Part shown: piece by piece, positions 1 through 9,393 of the stretch | Layout of the letters: the number at the start of each line of letters is the position of its first letter | Position numbering within the stretch: position 1 is the first letter of the stretch | DNA from: Thalassia testudinum | Taxonomy: Eukaryota > Streptophyta > Magnoliopsida > Alismatales > Hydrocharitaceae | DNA: 64,000 nt | Direction: 5' to 3' | Assembly: GCA_037157565.1 (NCBI GenBank) | Contig: JAZHRO010000014.1 | Coordinates: 104,811,501-104,875,500, forward strand | Notes under the pieces: generated by a model | Told to the model about the DNA's origin: nothing | What the model saw: the letters and a program-made list of their open reading frames with translations, nothing else | Databases searched by the model: none | Position numbers and translations under genes: made by a program

Positions 1-1644
1 TTTATACAAATGAACAAAAGAAATTAACTAAGAAGTGCTGGTCAGGATCAAAATTAAAAGATTGATCTTCAAACCTCCAGCAGGAGATTCCACAAATGTG
101 GACCAGATTGTGATGCAAGCCTATGCCCCAGGGTCAAGTAGTTCTAAGGCTCTAGATGAAAATTACCTGGAATCGAAGATTATTGTGTTTGCGGGGCTGG
201 GCTTGCAATTTTGTGGTGTGCAACCCAAGTCTAAAGTGTCGTACAATGGGTAGATCTGGTTTAATAGATTCATATGTTAACTTAGAGTTTAGCTCAAAAA
301 GATAATCAATTATTTTGCACTTAGGTTTCATATCCACAAAAATATCGTAAAGATCCTGGTAAAAAGTCGGTGATTTCAGAAACAAAGGGCCTCCACATGC
401 ATGTTATTCAGATTTCCACAATCAAAATTTCAAATTGTGAGACCTCCAGCATGTTATTCACCCCATCTAAATTATCCAAGTCCAATATTGTGACTGAATC
501 AGGATTGACTTGGTTTGGTGATTTCAAGATCATTATATTCTTCAGGGTGTGGTTGAGAAATGGAGCTATTAATTGAATCATCCAATAAATCTGGATTTGA
601 ATCCCCCATGTCAACCCCAGTACGATCCAATTCCTTAATTACAGGGCCATCGAATAATTCATCAGATTCCTCAGGCCCGTTTGCCTTACTAAAATCATTC
701 TCCTTAAGCTGAAGTGAGACTTCACCTAAAGATTCTTCACCCTCAAAATCAAAGAATTCTTGATCCTCATTTATATATGTCTCAAAATCATCTGTCTTTT
801 CCTAGTCCATGGAGACATTTTTCCTCATTCCCTGGCTCGAGGATCTCGGGTGAGAAAATCGATTTATCCTCAATGGGTTGCTCAAGACCAACCTGGCCAT
901 CCTTAGTCTCATAAAATGTGTCCCCCCAGATAGGCGCCTGAGCGAGTTCTGACATTGGCTCTCCTGAAGGGGGTTCATCCTGAGAATAATCCTAAGATTG
1001 GATTAAGGCAACCATGAATTTCATCCTCAATCTTGATAATTTTCTAAGTAAAAACTCATCTAGACCCTTATCCTCAATATCTTGGAGCCAATCCAATAAC
1101 GAACTATTTAGATCATCAATCATTTGAATCAGGGGTTCAAATTCTTCATTGTGGGGTGTTGGCTAGGTTTCTAAAAATCATATGGTGTTACTCAAATTGG
1201 CTAACACCCTATCTTGGACTTTGTTCACCTGAATCGAATAGTTCGGTTCAGGGTTGGGTGGGTTTGGGTTTAATCTAGGGGAGTCAAGGAATTGAGGTTC
1301 TTGGGGCCCTCCCTAATAATAGGTCATTTTGGGTTGTTCAAAGAAGGATGGTAACCTATATTCAGTGTAATCCTAGGGAGGGTAAGAGTTATAATCATCA
1401 TATCCTTATTGATTGTAGATCGGGTTAGGTTGATTATCAAGGGGTAAAGATCTATACTCGATGTAGATCTGGGAAGGATAATAATCATAATCATGATGTC
1501 CAGGGTTAGGCCCTAGACACTAAGGACCGAAATCATATCCCCAATCAAAGTTATTCCGACTAGTGGATGGGTAGTCATAAGTCTGGTTGGGATAGTAATC
1601 ACCTTGGGGATAAGTGGTGATAGGAGGGTAGGAGTGGAAATGTG
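1..1644 (-). pseudogene. Broken acidic ORF of element H (relative of the G-element ORF)
   Basis: This stretch is the reverse-strand counterpart of 33435-35060. Near 1640-1400 the minus strand encodes Tyr/Pro/Asp-rich sequence matching the N-terminal part of the G ORF. At 385-152 an open segment encodes a conserved C-terminal block containing HFRLGLHTTKL and RKHNNLRF, matched by HFGLGLHTTKL and RKLNNLRF in G. Stops and frameshifts separate the parts, so no full product is expected. The family has no domain I recognise. Because two diverged copies retain the same blocks in the same order, it was probably a real protein in the ancestor. Function unknown. Confidence 0.55.
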
Positions 1645-1649
1645 AGTAG
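1645..1649. repeat. Left target-site duplication of element A (AGTAG)
   Basis: AGTAG directly precedes the first base of the left LTR and is repeated immediately after the right LTR at 9389-9393. Joining the flanks across the insertion restores continuity with the homologous sequence of G near 33450, which confirms the insertion site. Confidence 0.95.
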
Positions 1650-2603
1650 TGACTGGTCGATCTTTCACTTTTAAGTCGTTTGTAGTTTAATGTGGTGGAA
1701 AAATCGATTAATCAATTTTTAACAACAAATAACCACTCGCAGAGGAGCGGGTCGTATCCACAGGGAGACAATAACGTATTAAAATCCGCGCCACTTAAAA
1801 ATGTTTGTTCGTAGTCAATTTGGACAAGAACCAAGCCAAGATTGCCTTTAGATTAAGGTTTAAGCAAGAAACAATGCTGAAATGGTAATTATGAGAAACT
1901 ATAGGATATTTTCCGCAATGCAGAATCAATAAAATATGATTAAAATGTGGCAATGGCAGAAAATGTAAATTTTAATTGACGATTTACTATAGCAAAACAG
2001 GGGAATTTTTTCCCCGTTGTCTTGCGCAACGAGGAGCCGATGGTCGGGCGCGGGAAGTTGGAGGAGGTCCCTTGGACCAAGAGCTTCGAATCGGTGGTGG
2101 CGGCGAGTCACGCGGCGGCCGGAGGTGGTCGGACGAGCTCCGGCGGAGGTGCTGCTGGTGGCGGCTGCAGGCGGTTGAGCGGGTGCGGCTGCAGCTGATG
2201 AGGGCGCGCAGGCTGTTGTGCGTGGGCTGAGGGCGCTACGGGCGCTTCTGCAAGCGCGGGCGGAGGCGTGGCGGTGGTTTGCAGGCGCGGTTGGCGAGGG
2301 CGCGCAAGCTGCAGGCGCTTCTGCAAGCGCGGGCGGAGGGTGCTGCAGGTGCGGTTGGAGACGGTGGGCGCTAGTCTGCAGGCGCGGTGAGGCGTTGGTC
2401 TGCAGGCACGTGGAAGCATTGTGGTGGTCTGCAGGCACGTGGAAGATGGTTGCGGTGGTCTGCAGGTGCGGGCGGAGGCGTGGCTGTTGGAGAGTTGAGG
2501 CGCGTTTGAGCTGAAGGTTGACGGACGTGGGTGCGCTGAAGGTTCTGCCAGTGCGGGAACAGGTCTGCAGGCGACTTCAGGCGTGTGCGGTGGAAGTGAG
2601 CGG

Positions 2604-2647
2604 GTAACTTCAGATGTCTGGGAAATTCCCCAGACATCTTAAGTTAC
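2604..2647. promoter_or_regulatory. 44-nt inverted repeat with AGACGTCT-type half sites in the A LTR
   Basis: Arms starting GTAACTT and ending AAGTTAC enclose GTCTGGGAAATTCCCCAGAC (seen here with an ATGTCT and an ACATCT half site). The copy in the other LTR at 8679-8722 has intact ACGTCT half sites, so this copy carries C-to-T type changes in CpG. A regulatory role is inference; the structure is seen directly. Confidence 0.6.
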
Positions 2648-3060
2648 TGAGAGGGTGGCTGAATCAGTAGCTCGGTGATGGTGGTCGGCGATGACGGCGA
2701 GGGGGATGCACGCTAAGGTACTCTCGGTGATGCGGCGAGCTCCGGATGGCGGTGTGGCCTATTACACCACACGCCCACGGTGATGGAGACTCGTCGCCAC
2801 AGTAGAGGCCGGTAGTGTGGAGTGGAAGAGAGAGGTTCTCTCTGCACAGTGGTGGGTCGGTGGCGGAGGCCTCCCGAGCTCAACTGCCTCCCTCCTCCTT
2901 TTGTAGTGGCCTACACACATTTGAAATCATCCACCCGACCAGATCCATCACATCCGCTCCCACTTGAATGGGTTCTTCACTGCACCAGCCGTTCGTCGTT
3001 GGAGCGGTAGCCAGCCGTTCCTGCAAGAAGAAAAGAAAATAATGTTAAAATATTAGGGCC

Positions 3061-3069
3061 ATTTATATA
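3061..3069 (-). promoter_or_regulatory. Candidate TATA box of the A 3' LTR
   Basis: The minus strand reads TATATAAAT about 240 nt inside the LTR, a plausible place for a promoter in the upstream part of the LTR. The same sequence is at 9144-9136 in the other LTR. Confidence 0.4.
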
Positions 3070-3310
3070 CAGACCCTCAACTTTTATGTTAATAAAAATA
3101 ATATACCTAATCGGTTATCTAATTAGATAAATGCCATTCTAAACTAATTCTAAATGTACTTAAAGTATGAATGCAATGCATGGATTATGTAATTAAATTA
3201 AAACTATGAATTAATCTATTTACATCCTAATTTATACTAAATAAATGTTAGAATTAACCTAATGTGTAGGCACTTAAATACTTAAATAGCCCACAACTAT
3301 GGGCTAATCA

Positions 3311-3349
3311 AATACCCCCATGCCTAATTTTTGCTAGTCCCTAGCAAAA
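3311..3349 (-). other. Second polypurine tract plus adjacent hairpin of element A
   Basis: On the minus strand a 9-bp stem (TTTTGCTAG, 3-nt loop GGA, CTAGCAAAA; 3349-3329) is followed by a short spacer and AGGCATGGGGGTATT (3325-3311), which abuts the 3' LTR. The tract is in the position of the plus-strand primer of LTR elements. The same hairpin-plus-tract unit occurs before the LTRs of C, I, G and J. Confidence 0.85.
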
Positions 3350-4386
3350 TTAAGCGAAACCTAGCACTCTAAGTAGACTAGTCAACTCACTTAGTCTTCC
3401 TTCAGAAGCATATTAAGTTCAGGTTCTAGACCCAAGATTCCTAAGTAGTTGCTAAGTTACAGACTAGGTCGGCTAAAGACGAGTTGCAGGCACAAGTTTC
3501 CCTGATTTCTGACTCTACCCTAAAGTTTATTGATCCCTGAGATTAAAGCATCCGTGCTTGTGCATTGGTCCGAGTTATTTGAGTTAAAGGAAATTTTTTT
3601 TTTTTTTTATTCTTCTAAGTCTAACCTCAGATCAGCTATCAACACGGTCTGTGTCGGATTCATTGTCCCCATTACCATACCTCGAAGGGTGCCTGGCTTT
3701 CGATGCTTCGAGATAGCACCGCCCATAACGACCCTAAGAACTCCTGGCAATCGACACTTCGAGATAGTATCGCCCATGGATTTCTTAAGCAAATTCAGGC
3801 CTATGGCAATCGGCACTTCAAGATAGGGCCGCCCATGGTACCTGAACCGCGCAATGCGCTTACATGCCCCCAGTAGGATGGATATCCTAAGAGACAAGCG
3901 CCGAGGAGGTAATATGTTACCATCGCATCCTCAAGGTGAGTATATACTCCACCTCTCCTGCAGCGGGAACTCTTCCAATCAAAATGTGTTTTCAAGCCTT
4001 TCTTAAGTCAAAACTAAGAGAACCAAATCTCTTTTCAGAAATTAAGTTAATTACCAGACCGTGTGTGAAATTTGGATGCTTGGGTTACAAGGACCCGTAA
4101 ACCAAAAGGTAGAATAAGACTCCAGGTACTACCCCACCTTTTAACTCAAACCCTAGCTTCCCTTCCTCAACCTCTTGAAGAATGGTCCACAACTTAACTC
4201 CTACTTAAGTTTTTAAGTCCACAAAGGACCCTAAAGGTCTAAAGCTAGTAGCTTATTTAGCTTCTAAAGTTTGACCCTAGAATTAATTTAGTCTACGCTA
4301 GAGTTCTGATTTGCTTAAGAATGCAAGACTTAGCCAGTTGAGCTCAAAACTTTTTTTTTTTATGTGTACAAATGTATGCAATTATG
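3326..4386 (-). other. 3' untranslated region of element A
   Basis: About 1 kb without a supported gene lies between the ORF stop and the 3' LTR. It holds three diverged copies of a 35-nt unit (3692-3726, 3743-3778, 3801-3837; core GAGATAGYRYCGCCCAT on the plus strand) and a palindromic block around 3885-3925 containing GGTAATATGTTACC next to CGCCGAGGAGG. Both motifs also occur in the 3' region of element I (about 40536-40790). A T-run lies at 3595-3608. Confidence 0.7.
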
Positions 4387-6384
4387 CTATGTATATCCCC
4401 AAGTACACCCCCCCATGCCTAAAATCTGCAATGTCCTCATTGCATAGAAGGATATTACCTGGGTCAGAGCTGGGCTGAATAGCCGAAGAACCTGCAAATC
4501 AGTTTCAAGAATTGCAGAAATAGGCCCTAAAAATGAGCAAAGCAAAGTTGGCCTAGAAAATAGGTAACCTAGGATGTTGGCGAGCTGATGATGAATCCCG
4601 ATAGCAAATGCTCGCCCAACTAAAATGGGAATGAAATCTTCCCAAGTCACCAGAAGAGGTTCTAAAGGATAAACAGGTAAAATAACCTCCAAAGGGGTAG
4701 GGGGAGGATGACAAGGATCCTCCAAAAAGATTGGGGAAGGAATGGTATAGAGATAAACCCCCAGGGTAATGGACTGACTAAAGAAATCATCAATCCATAC
4801 CCGATACTCCATTACAGAAAATATTGGTCTGTTAAGCCCCCTAGTCAGAACAAAAATGAGCAATTCTCTAAGGCAAGGATCGTCTAGGGTGTCCAAGTTA
4901 CGAGGTTGTGGGATGGCCATAAGATCTAGGTTGGGTTTAATCAGCTTGGTGTCCATCCCAAACACTCTTTCTAAATCCTCAATTTCATCCCTAGCATTCC
5001 TTGCACCATCACATGGATCTTCCTGCTCTTCATTAGGAGTCACAATTTCGCTTTCAGATATAAGCGAATCAGAGGGTGACTTCGAAGTGAATGAAGGCAG
5101 GTTGGAAGCAACAGATCTAGGGATTATCCTATCAATGTCATCCCCGGGTTTTTGTTCTTTACTCAAATCTTCCCCGGAGTCTATATGTGAATCCACATAA
5201 ATCTTAGAAATTGCTTCATCATTTTCCATCATTTTATCATGAGGAGAAATATCATCAATGGGTGTGCCAAGGAAACCTAATTTGGTCAAATTTGTGACAT
5301 CCTCAGGGGCTAACTCTTCAAATAAGACATAATCACCCTTAGTGTCACTCCAAATCTTGAATGTAGGTTCCTCATATAATTCGTCTTCCTCCTCATCACA
5401 CAATTCATCATGTACCCGAGGTCTAGAATCATTTAATATCTCAGCAGATCCCCTAGGGTGCTCTATCTGAGGTAAATTATTTACATTGGTTACATCAGAC
5501 TCCTCAGATAGGTCAATTTCTTTATGGTTAGGTTCCCTAAGGGTGGGTTTGAGTTCCATATCGTGATCAGAAGGGAGGGTAGGATTAACAACTTGACTTT
5601 GACCCACTTCATCAAATGTCACAAAAAAACTATCATCTGGGTCAAGGTCTTCCAATGGTACCATCATTCCCTTCTTTTGACTCCAATATAATTCAGGTGG
5701 ATACTCAACCTTATCATCATCTTCCTCGGGTTGCCACCTTTCTTCATCCAATGCATAGCTACTGTCATGTGTATTTTCCTCCCACCTAAAGTGTAGATCT
5801 CTCAAGGAATTGTTATCTAATGGGGAGGTTTCAAAATCGATCCTCGAAAAGTAGCTATTCTCCCCAGAATTTCCCTCCAACTTAAAGTGTAGCTCTCCCA
5901 CGGGAGAAGCATCTATTGTAGAGGGGTGTACGTCATCCTCAATGGGGTAGATTAGGTGGATAATTTCATCTCTTTCTTGTTGGCCTGCTCTCAAAGATTC
6001 TCCTAACAATTCACTCATTTCGTTTTGTATTTTCTGTATTTCCATCTTCAAAGAGGAGAGGTCATTTCTATCATGAGAGAAGTCAGGCTCAGGCTTATAG
6101 TACCCAGGAGTGTTTGTCCAACCATTATAAGTTTTCAAGGAGGGTGGGTTGGGTATTTCTTTGGTATGTGGGATATTGGGCAAAGCAAATCCCGCTCCTG
6201 AGTTCTGCTCACTAATTTGGGGCTTAACTAGGCCAATACTCCTATAATAGGAGTAAAACGGATCCCAATGATTGTCATTATGTCCATCAAGGAATGGACC
6301 ATCTCGGCGTCTGGGATCGAAGGATGCAGAGTGGGGGTGAGGGTGTGGGCAAGATGTGAAAGGATGAAAATCAATGTGGTCCAT
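4387..6384 (-). CDS. Intact 665-residue acidic protein of unknown function, the only ORF of element A
   Basis: No family is recognised. The ATG is the first possible start because an in-frame TGA lies three codons upstream. Residues 1-100 are rich in His, Pro and Tyr. Residues about 108-142 look like a short coiled coil (SLKMEIQKIQNEMSELLGES). Residues 145-470 are strongly acidic and contain two pairs of internal repeats: LHFKLEGNSGENSY (165-178) with LHFRWEENTHDSSY (197-210), and W-S-x2-K-G-x2-V-x2-E-x-L-x-P-x-D at about 234-250 and 345-361. Residues 500-665 are less charged, with hydrophobic runs at about 577-598 and 602-627. There is no CCHC knuckle, protease or polymerase motif. The last codons overlap the first polypurine tract. 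It stands where gag-pol stands in autonomous relatives. It resembles in layout the broken ORFs of G and H. It could be a Gag-like or envelope-like accessory protein. The frame is certain; the role is unknown. Confidence 0.85.
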   Translation of the reverse strand: MDHIDFHPFTSCPHPHPHSASFDPRRRDGPFLDGHNDNHWDPFYSYYRSIGLVKPQISEQNSGAGFALPNIPHTKEIPNPPSLKTYNGWTNTPGYYKPEPDFSHDRNDLSSLKMEIQKIQNEMSELLGESLRAGQQERDEIIHLIYPIEDDVHPSTIDASPVGELHFKLEGNSGENSYFSRIDFETSPLDNNSLRDLHFRWEENTHDSSYALDEERWQPEEDDDKVEYPPELYWSQKKGMMVPLEDLDPDDSFFVTFDEVGQSQVVNPTLPSDHDMELKPTLREPNHKEIDLSEESDVTNVNNLPQIEHPRGSAEILNDSRPRVHDELCDEEEDELYEEPTFKIWSDTKGDYVLFEELAPEDVTNLTKLGFLGTPIDDISPHDKMMENDEAISKIYVDSHIDSGEDLSKEQKPGDDIDRIIPRSVASNLPSFTSKSPSDSLISESEIVTPNEEQEDPCDGARNARDEIEDLERVFGMDTKLIKPNLDLMAIPQPRNLDTLDDPCLRELLIFVLTRGLNRPIFSVMEYRVWIDDFFSQSITLGVYLYTIPSPIFLEDPCHPPPTPLEVILPVYPLEPLLVTWEDFIPILVGRAFAIGIHHQLANILGYLFSRPTLLCSFLGPISAILETDLQVLRLFSPALTQVISFYAMRTLQILGMGGCTWGYT
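4405..4420 (-). other. First (internal) polypurine tract of element A
   Basis: The minus strand reads AGGCATGGGGGGGTGT, preceded by GAGGACATTGCAGATTTT. The same GGACATTGCA...AGGCATGGGG context follows pol in D (18973-18988), C (27779-27793) and the coding part of I (40013-40027). It lies inside the last codons of the ORF. Confidence 0.7.
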
Positions 6385-7648
6385 TCTAACTCACACTTCA
6401 ATCAGAATTCCCCAATCAAGACACAATTCAAAAAGGACCTTTTAGGTCTTTCCCAATTTAGGCTTTTGATTTTAAGTCAGATTGCATGTGACAATACAAT
6501 TTGTTCAGTCAATTTACGTACCTATTGCCAACCTACGGTTCGCCTAAGAAGACCTAGTTGGAGCGTAGGTGTTCTTCCCTAAATTTCAAATGGTCAAGTA
6601 AATCCAAAGACGGAAGATTGAGGGATGCAAGTAGGCCTAAGCCTTCCTTTGAAGCTGTGCTTTCCCGGTGCTCCTCAACTACCCCCAAAAATCCGTGACA
6701 GGGTATCCCCCTCTTTGGATTTACAAAACCTTTGATCTCAAGTTCCGAACACTTCAGAATCCAACGAAAGGAGGGCTCTTGTCCTAGTATTTCCAAACCT
6801 AAGGAGTGTCTAGAAGCGTGCCGTGGTGCAAGTGAAATAAGTGTGCATACACTGTCAAAGATTTTGAACTTTGAATCGCACGCCAAGTTTGAAAATCAAA
6901 TCCTTGGTTTTTAAAATGTCCTTCCTTTGATTAGTCCTTTTTCTAAGAAAATGTGACCACTTGTTAGATTTATTCAGTACAGATTAGGTGGCCTTCGCAT
7001 TAAATCCCAAATGCAATGCGTGATCAAAAATAGGATGCAAAGTAAGAGAATACGTACCTTGCCTCCAGCAATCTTCAATGCAAAAATGCACGCAATGCAG
7101 AAAAGTAAATCTAGAGGCTGCTCATATAGACCTAAATGGTTCGTCCTAGGGCAGGCAGCTTCTAGTAGGCAGCTCATTTTTTTCTTTTTCTATATTTTTT
7201 TAGAACTACTTATGCACAAGCAAATAAAAGTAATAATAATAAAAAATAAAAAAAATAAATAAATAAACCTAAATCTAAAGAAAAGGGAACAGACTCTCAA
7301 AAATTACCCAACACGGGCCCAAAATAAAATCGGGGAACAAACCCCTCAAAATATGCCCCAGAACAAGGGTTTCAAACTATTTGTAATGAAAAATTAAGTC
7401 TATAGCCTTAATTCTATTCTAATTAAATTAGCGATTAAATACAATGGTGTCCGTCGCATCCTCGTCCTTCTCCTCCTTTCAAAATTGCTCGTCCACTTCT
7501 CGTCTGGCAACGTCAAGGGTCGCCTCTCACACTGGCTGATTCTTGCACAATTTTTCTCGCACAGAAAAGAAAATAATAAATGGTCAAATCTCTGTGCAAT
7601 TGACAAATAATCAAAATAAAATTAGGCGAAATTATTGCGTCCGTTGCC
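6385..7648 (-). other. 5' leader of element A
   Basis: This 1.26-kb stretch runs between the primer site and the ORF start on the minus strand. It has short open frames only, none with family support. It is purine- and A-rich near 7180-7270. It has a GGGGG-rich stretch (minus strand about 6720-6660) in a place comparable to the leader block of G, H, I and C, but similarity is weak. I see no gene in it. Confidence 0.6.
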
Positions 7649-7666
7649 TCCCCGGCAACGGCGCCA
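7649..7666 (-). other. Primer binding site of element A (tRNA-Asp)
   Basis: The minus strand reads TGGCGCCGTTGCCGGGGA, two bases from the LTR end. It is an exact 18-nt complement of the 3' end of plant tRNA-Asp(GUC) including CCA (known tRNA sequence), as usual for Athila/Tat-type elements. Confidence 0.93.
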
Positions 7667-7668
7667 TT

Positions 7669-9388
7669 TGACTGGTCAATCTTTCGCTTTTAAGTCGTTT
7701 GTAGTTTAATGTGGTGGAAAAATCGACTAATCAATTTTTAACAACAAATAACCACTCGCAGAGGAGCGGGTCGTATCCACAGGGAGGCAATAACGTATTA
7801 AAATTCGTGCCACTTAAAAATGTTCGTTCGTAGTCAATTTGGACAAGAACCAAGCCAAGATTGCCTTTAGATTAAGGTTTAAGCAAGAAACAATGCTGAA
7901 ATGGTAATTATGAGAAACTATAGGATATTTTCCACAATGCAGAATCAATAAAATATGATTAAAATGTGGCAATGGCATAAAATGTAAATTTTAATTGACG
8001 ATTTACTGTAGCAAAACAGGGGAATTTTTTCCCCGTTGTCTTGCGCAACGAGGAGCCGATGGCCGGGCGCGGGAAGCTCGGAGGAGGTCCCTTGGACCAA
8101 GAGCTTCGAATCGGTGGTGGCGGCGAGTCGCGCGGCGGCCGGAGGTGGCCGGACGAGCTCCGGCGGAGGTGCTGCTGGTGGCGGCTGCAGGCGATTGAGC
8201 GGGTGCGGCTGCAGCTGATGAGGGCGCGCAGGCTGTGCGTGGGCGGAGGGTGCTGCGGGCGGCTGGCGTGTGCGCGCAAGCTGCGAGCACTTCTGCAAGC
8301 GCGGGCGGAGGCGTGGCGGTGGTCTGTAGGCGCGGTTGGCGTGGGCGCACAAGCTGCAGGCACGGTTGGCATGGGCACGCAAGCTGCAGGCGCTTCTGCA
8401 AGCGCGGGCGGAGGGTGCTGCAGGCACGGTTGCAGATGGTGGGCGCTAGTCTGCAGGCGCGGTGAAGCGTTGGTCTGCAGGCGCGTGGAAGCGTTGTGGT
8501 GGTCTGCAGGCACGTGGAAGATGGTTGCGATGGTCTGCAGGCGCGGGCGGAGGCGTGGCTGTTGGAGAGTTGAGGCGCGTTTGAGCTGAAGGTTGACGGA
8601 CGTGGGTGCGCTGAAGGTTCTGCAGGTGCAGGAAGGGGTCTGCAGGCGACCTCAGGTGTGTGCGGTGGAAGTGAGCGGGTAACTTCAAACGTCTGGGAAA
8701 TTCCCCAGACGTCTTAAGTTACTGAGAGGGTGGCTGAATCAGTAGCTCGGTGATGGTGGTCGGCAATGATGGCAAGGGGGATGCACGCTAAGGTGCTCAC
8801 GGTGATGCGACAAGCTCTGGATGGCGGTGTGGCCTGTCACACCACATGCCCACGGTGATGGAGACTCGTCGCCACAGTAGAGGCCGGTAGTGTGGAGTGG
8901 AAGAGAGAGGTTCTCTCTGCACAGTGGTGGGTCGGTGGCGGAGGCCTCCCGAGCTCAACTGCCTCCCTCCTCCTTTTGTAGTGGCCTACACACATTTGAA
9001 ATCATCCACCCGACCAGATCCATCACATCCGCTCCCACTTGAATGGGTTCTTCACTGCACCAGCCGTTCGTCGTTGGAGCGGTAGCCAGCCGTTCCTGCA
9101 AGAAGAAAAGAAAATAATGTTAAAATATTAGGGCCATTTATATACAGACCCTCAACTTTTATGTTAATAAAAACAATATACCTAATTGGTTATCTAATTG
9201 GATAAATGCCATTCTAAACTAATTCTAAATGTACTTAAAGTATGAATGCAATGCATGGATTATGTAATTAAATTAAAACTATGAATTAATCTATTTACAT
9301 CCTAATTTATACTAAATAAATGTTAGAATTAACCTAATGTGTAGGCACTACTTAAATACTTAAATAGCCCACAACTATGGGCTAATCA
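7669..9388 (-). repeat. 5' LTR of element A
   Basis: It runs from TGATTAGCCC at 9388 (minus strand) to CA at 7669. It is nearly identical to the left LTR but about 60 bp longer, mainly because the GC-rich minisatellite section (about 8050-8600) has extra units. Most base differences are C/T and G/A transitions, typical of methylated CpG decay. The inverted repeat at 8679-8722 is better preserved here. Confidence 0.93.
8679..8722. promoter_or_regulatory. 44-nt inverted repeat with ACGTCT half sites in the A 5' LTR
   Basis: GTAACTT...ACGTCTGGGAAATTCCCCAGACGT...AAGTTAC folds with 20 or more paired bases per arm, allowing one shift. The central CTGGGAAATTCCCCAG next to AGACGTC matches a module in the E LTR (56206-56235, CTGGAAAATTTTCCAG then AGACGTC). 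Confidence 0.65.
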
Positions 9389-9393
9389 AGTAG
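9389..9393. repeat. Right target-site duplication of element A (AGTAG)
   Basis: It is identical to 1645-1649 and directly follows the terminal CA of the right LTR. Confidence 0.95.

Larger units (their letters stand above)
1650..3310 (-). repeat. 3' LTR of element A
   Basis: It starts with TGATTAGCCC (minus strand, at 3310) and ends with CA at 1650. It contains a GC-rich minisatellite-like section (about 2040-2600), a 44-nt near-perfect inverted repeat at 2604-2647, a TATA-like TATATAAAT on the minus strand (3069-3061) and, near the element-sense 3' end, the TCCCTGTGGATACGACCC motif commonly seen at the end of Athila/Tat LTRs. Open frames of up to about 170 codons inside it follow the GC bias and are not kept as genes. 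Confidence 0.93.
1650..9388 (-). mobile_element. Element A: complete non-autonomous LTR retrotransposon with an intact unknown ORF
   Basis: The 7.7-kb element is bounded by 5-bp target duplications and two LTRs in direct orientation. On the minus strand the order is 5' LTR (9388-7669), tRNA-Asp primer site (7666-7649), leader, one 665-codon ORF (6384-4387), first polypurine tract (4420-4405), 3' untranslated region, hairpin, second polypurine tract (3325-3311), and 3' LTR (3310-1650). The LTRs differ by scattered transitions and a few small indels, so insertion is recent relative to the surrounding elements. It has no gag zinc knuckle, protease, RT, RNase H or integrase. Primer-site and tract similarity to C suggests mobilisation in trans by Athila-type enzymes (inference). 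Confidence 0.95.

Noticed and set aside
1926..2637. Pro/Ala/Arg-rich frames on both strands in the A LTR (also at 7945-8688)
   Set aside because: All six frames are open because of GC-rich repeats. The residues only mirror the minisatellite.
2822..3010. 62-codon plus-strand frame identical at 8897-9085
   Set aside because: Identity is explained by the two LTRs of element A. It is antisense to the element and has no family match.
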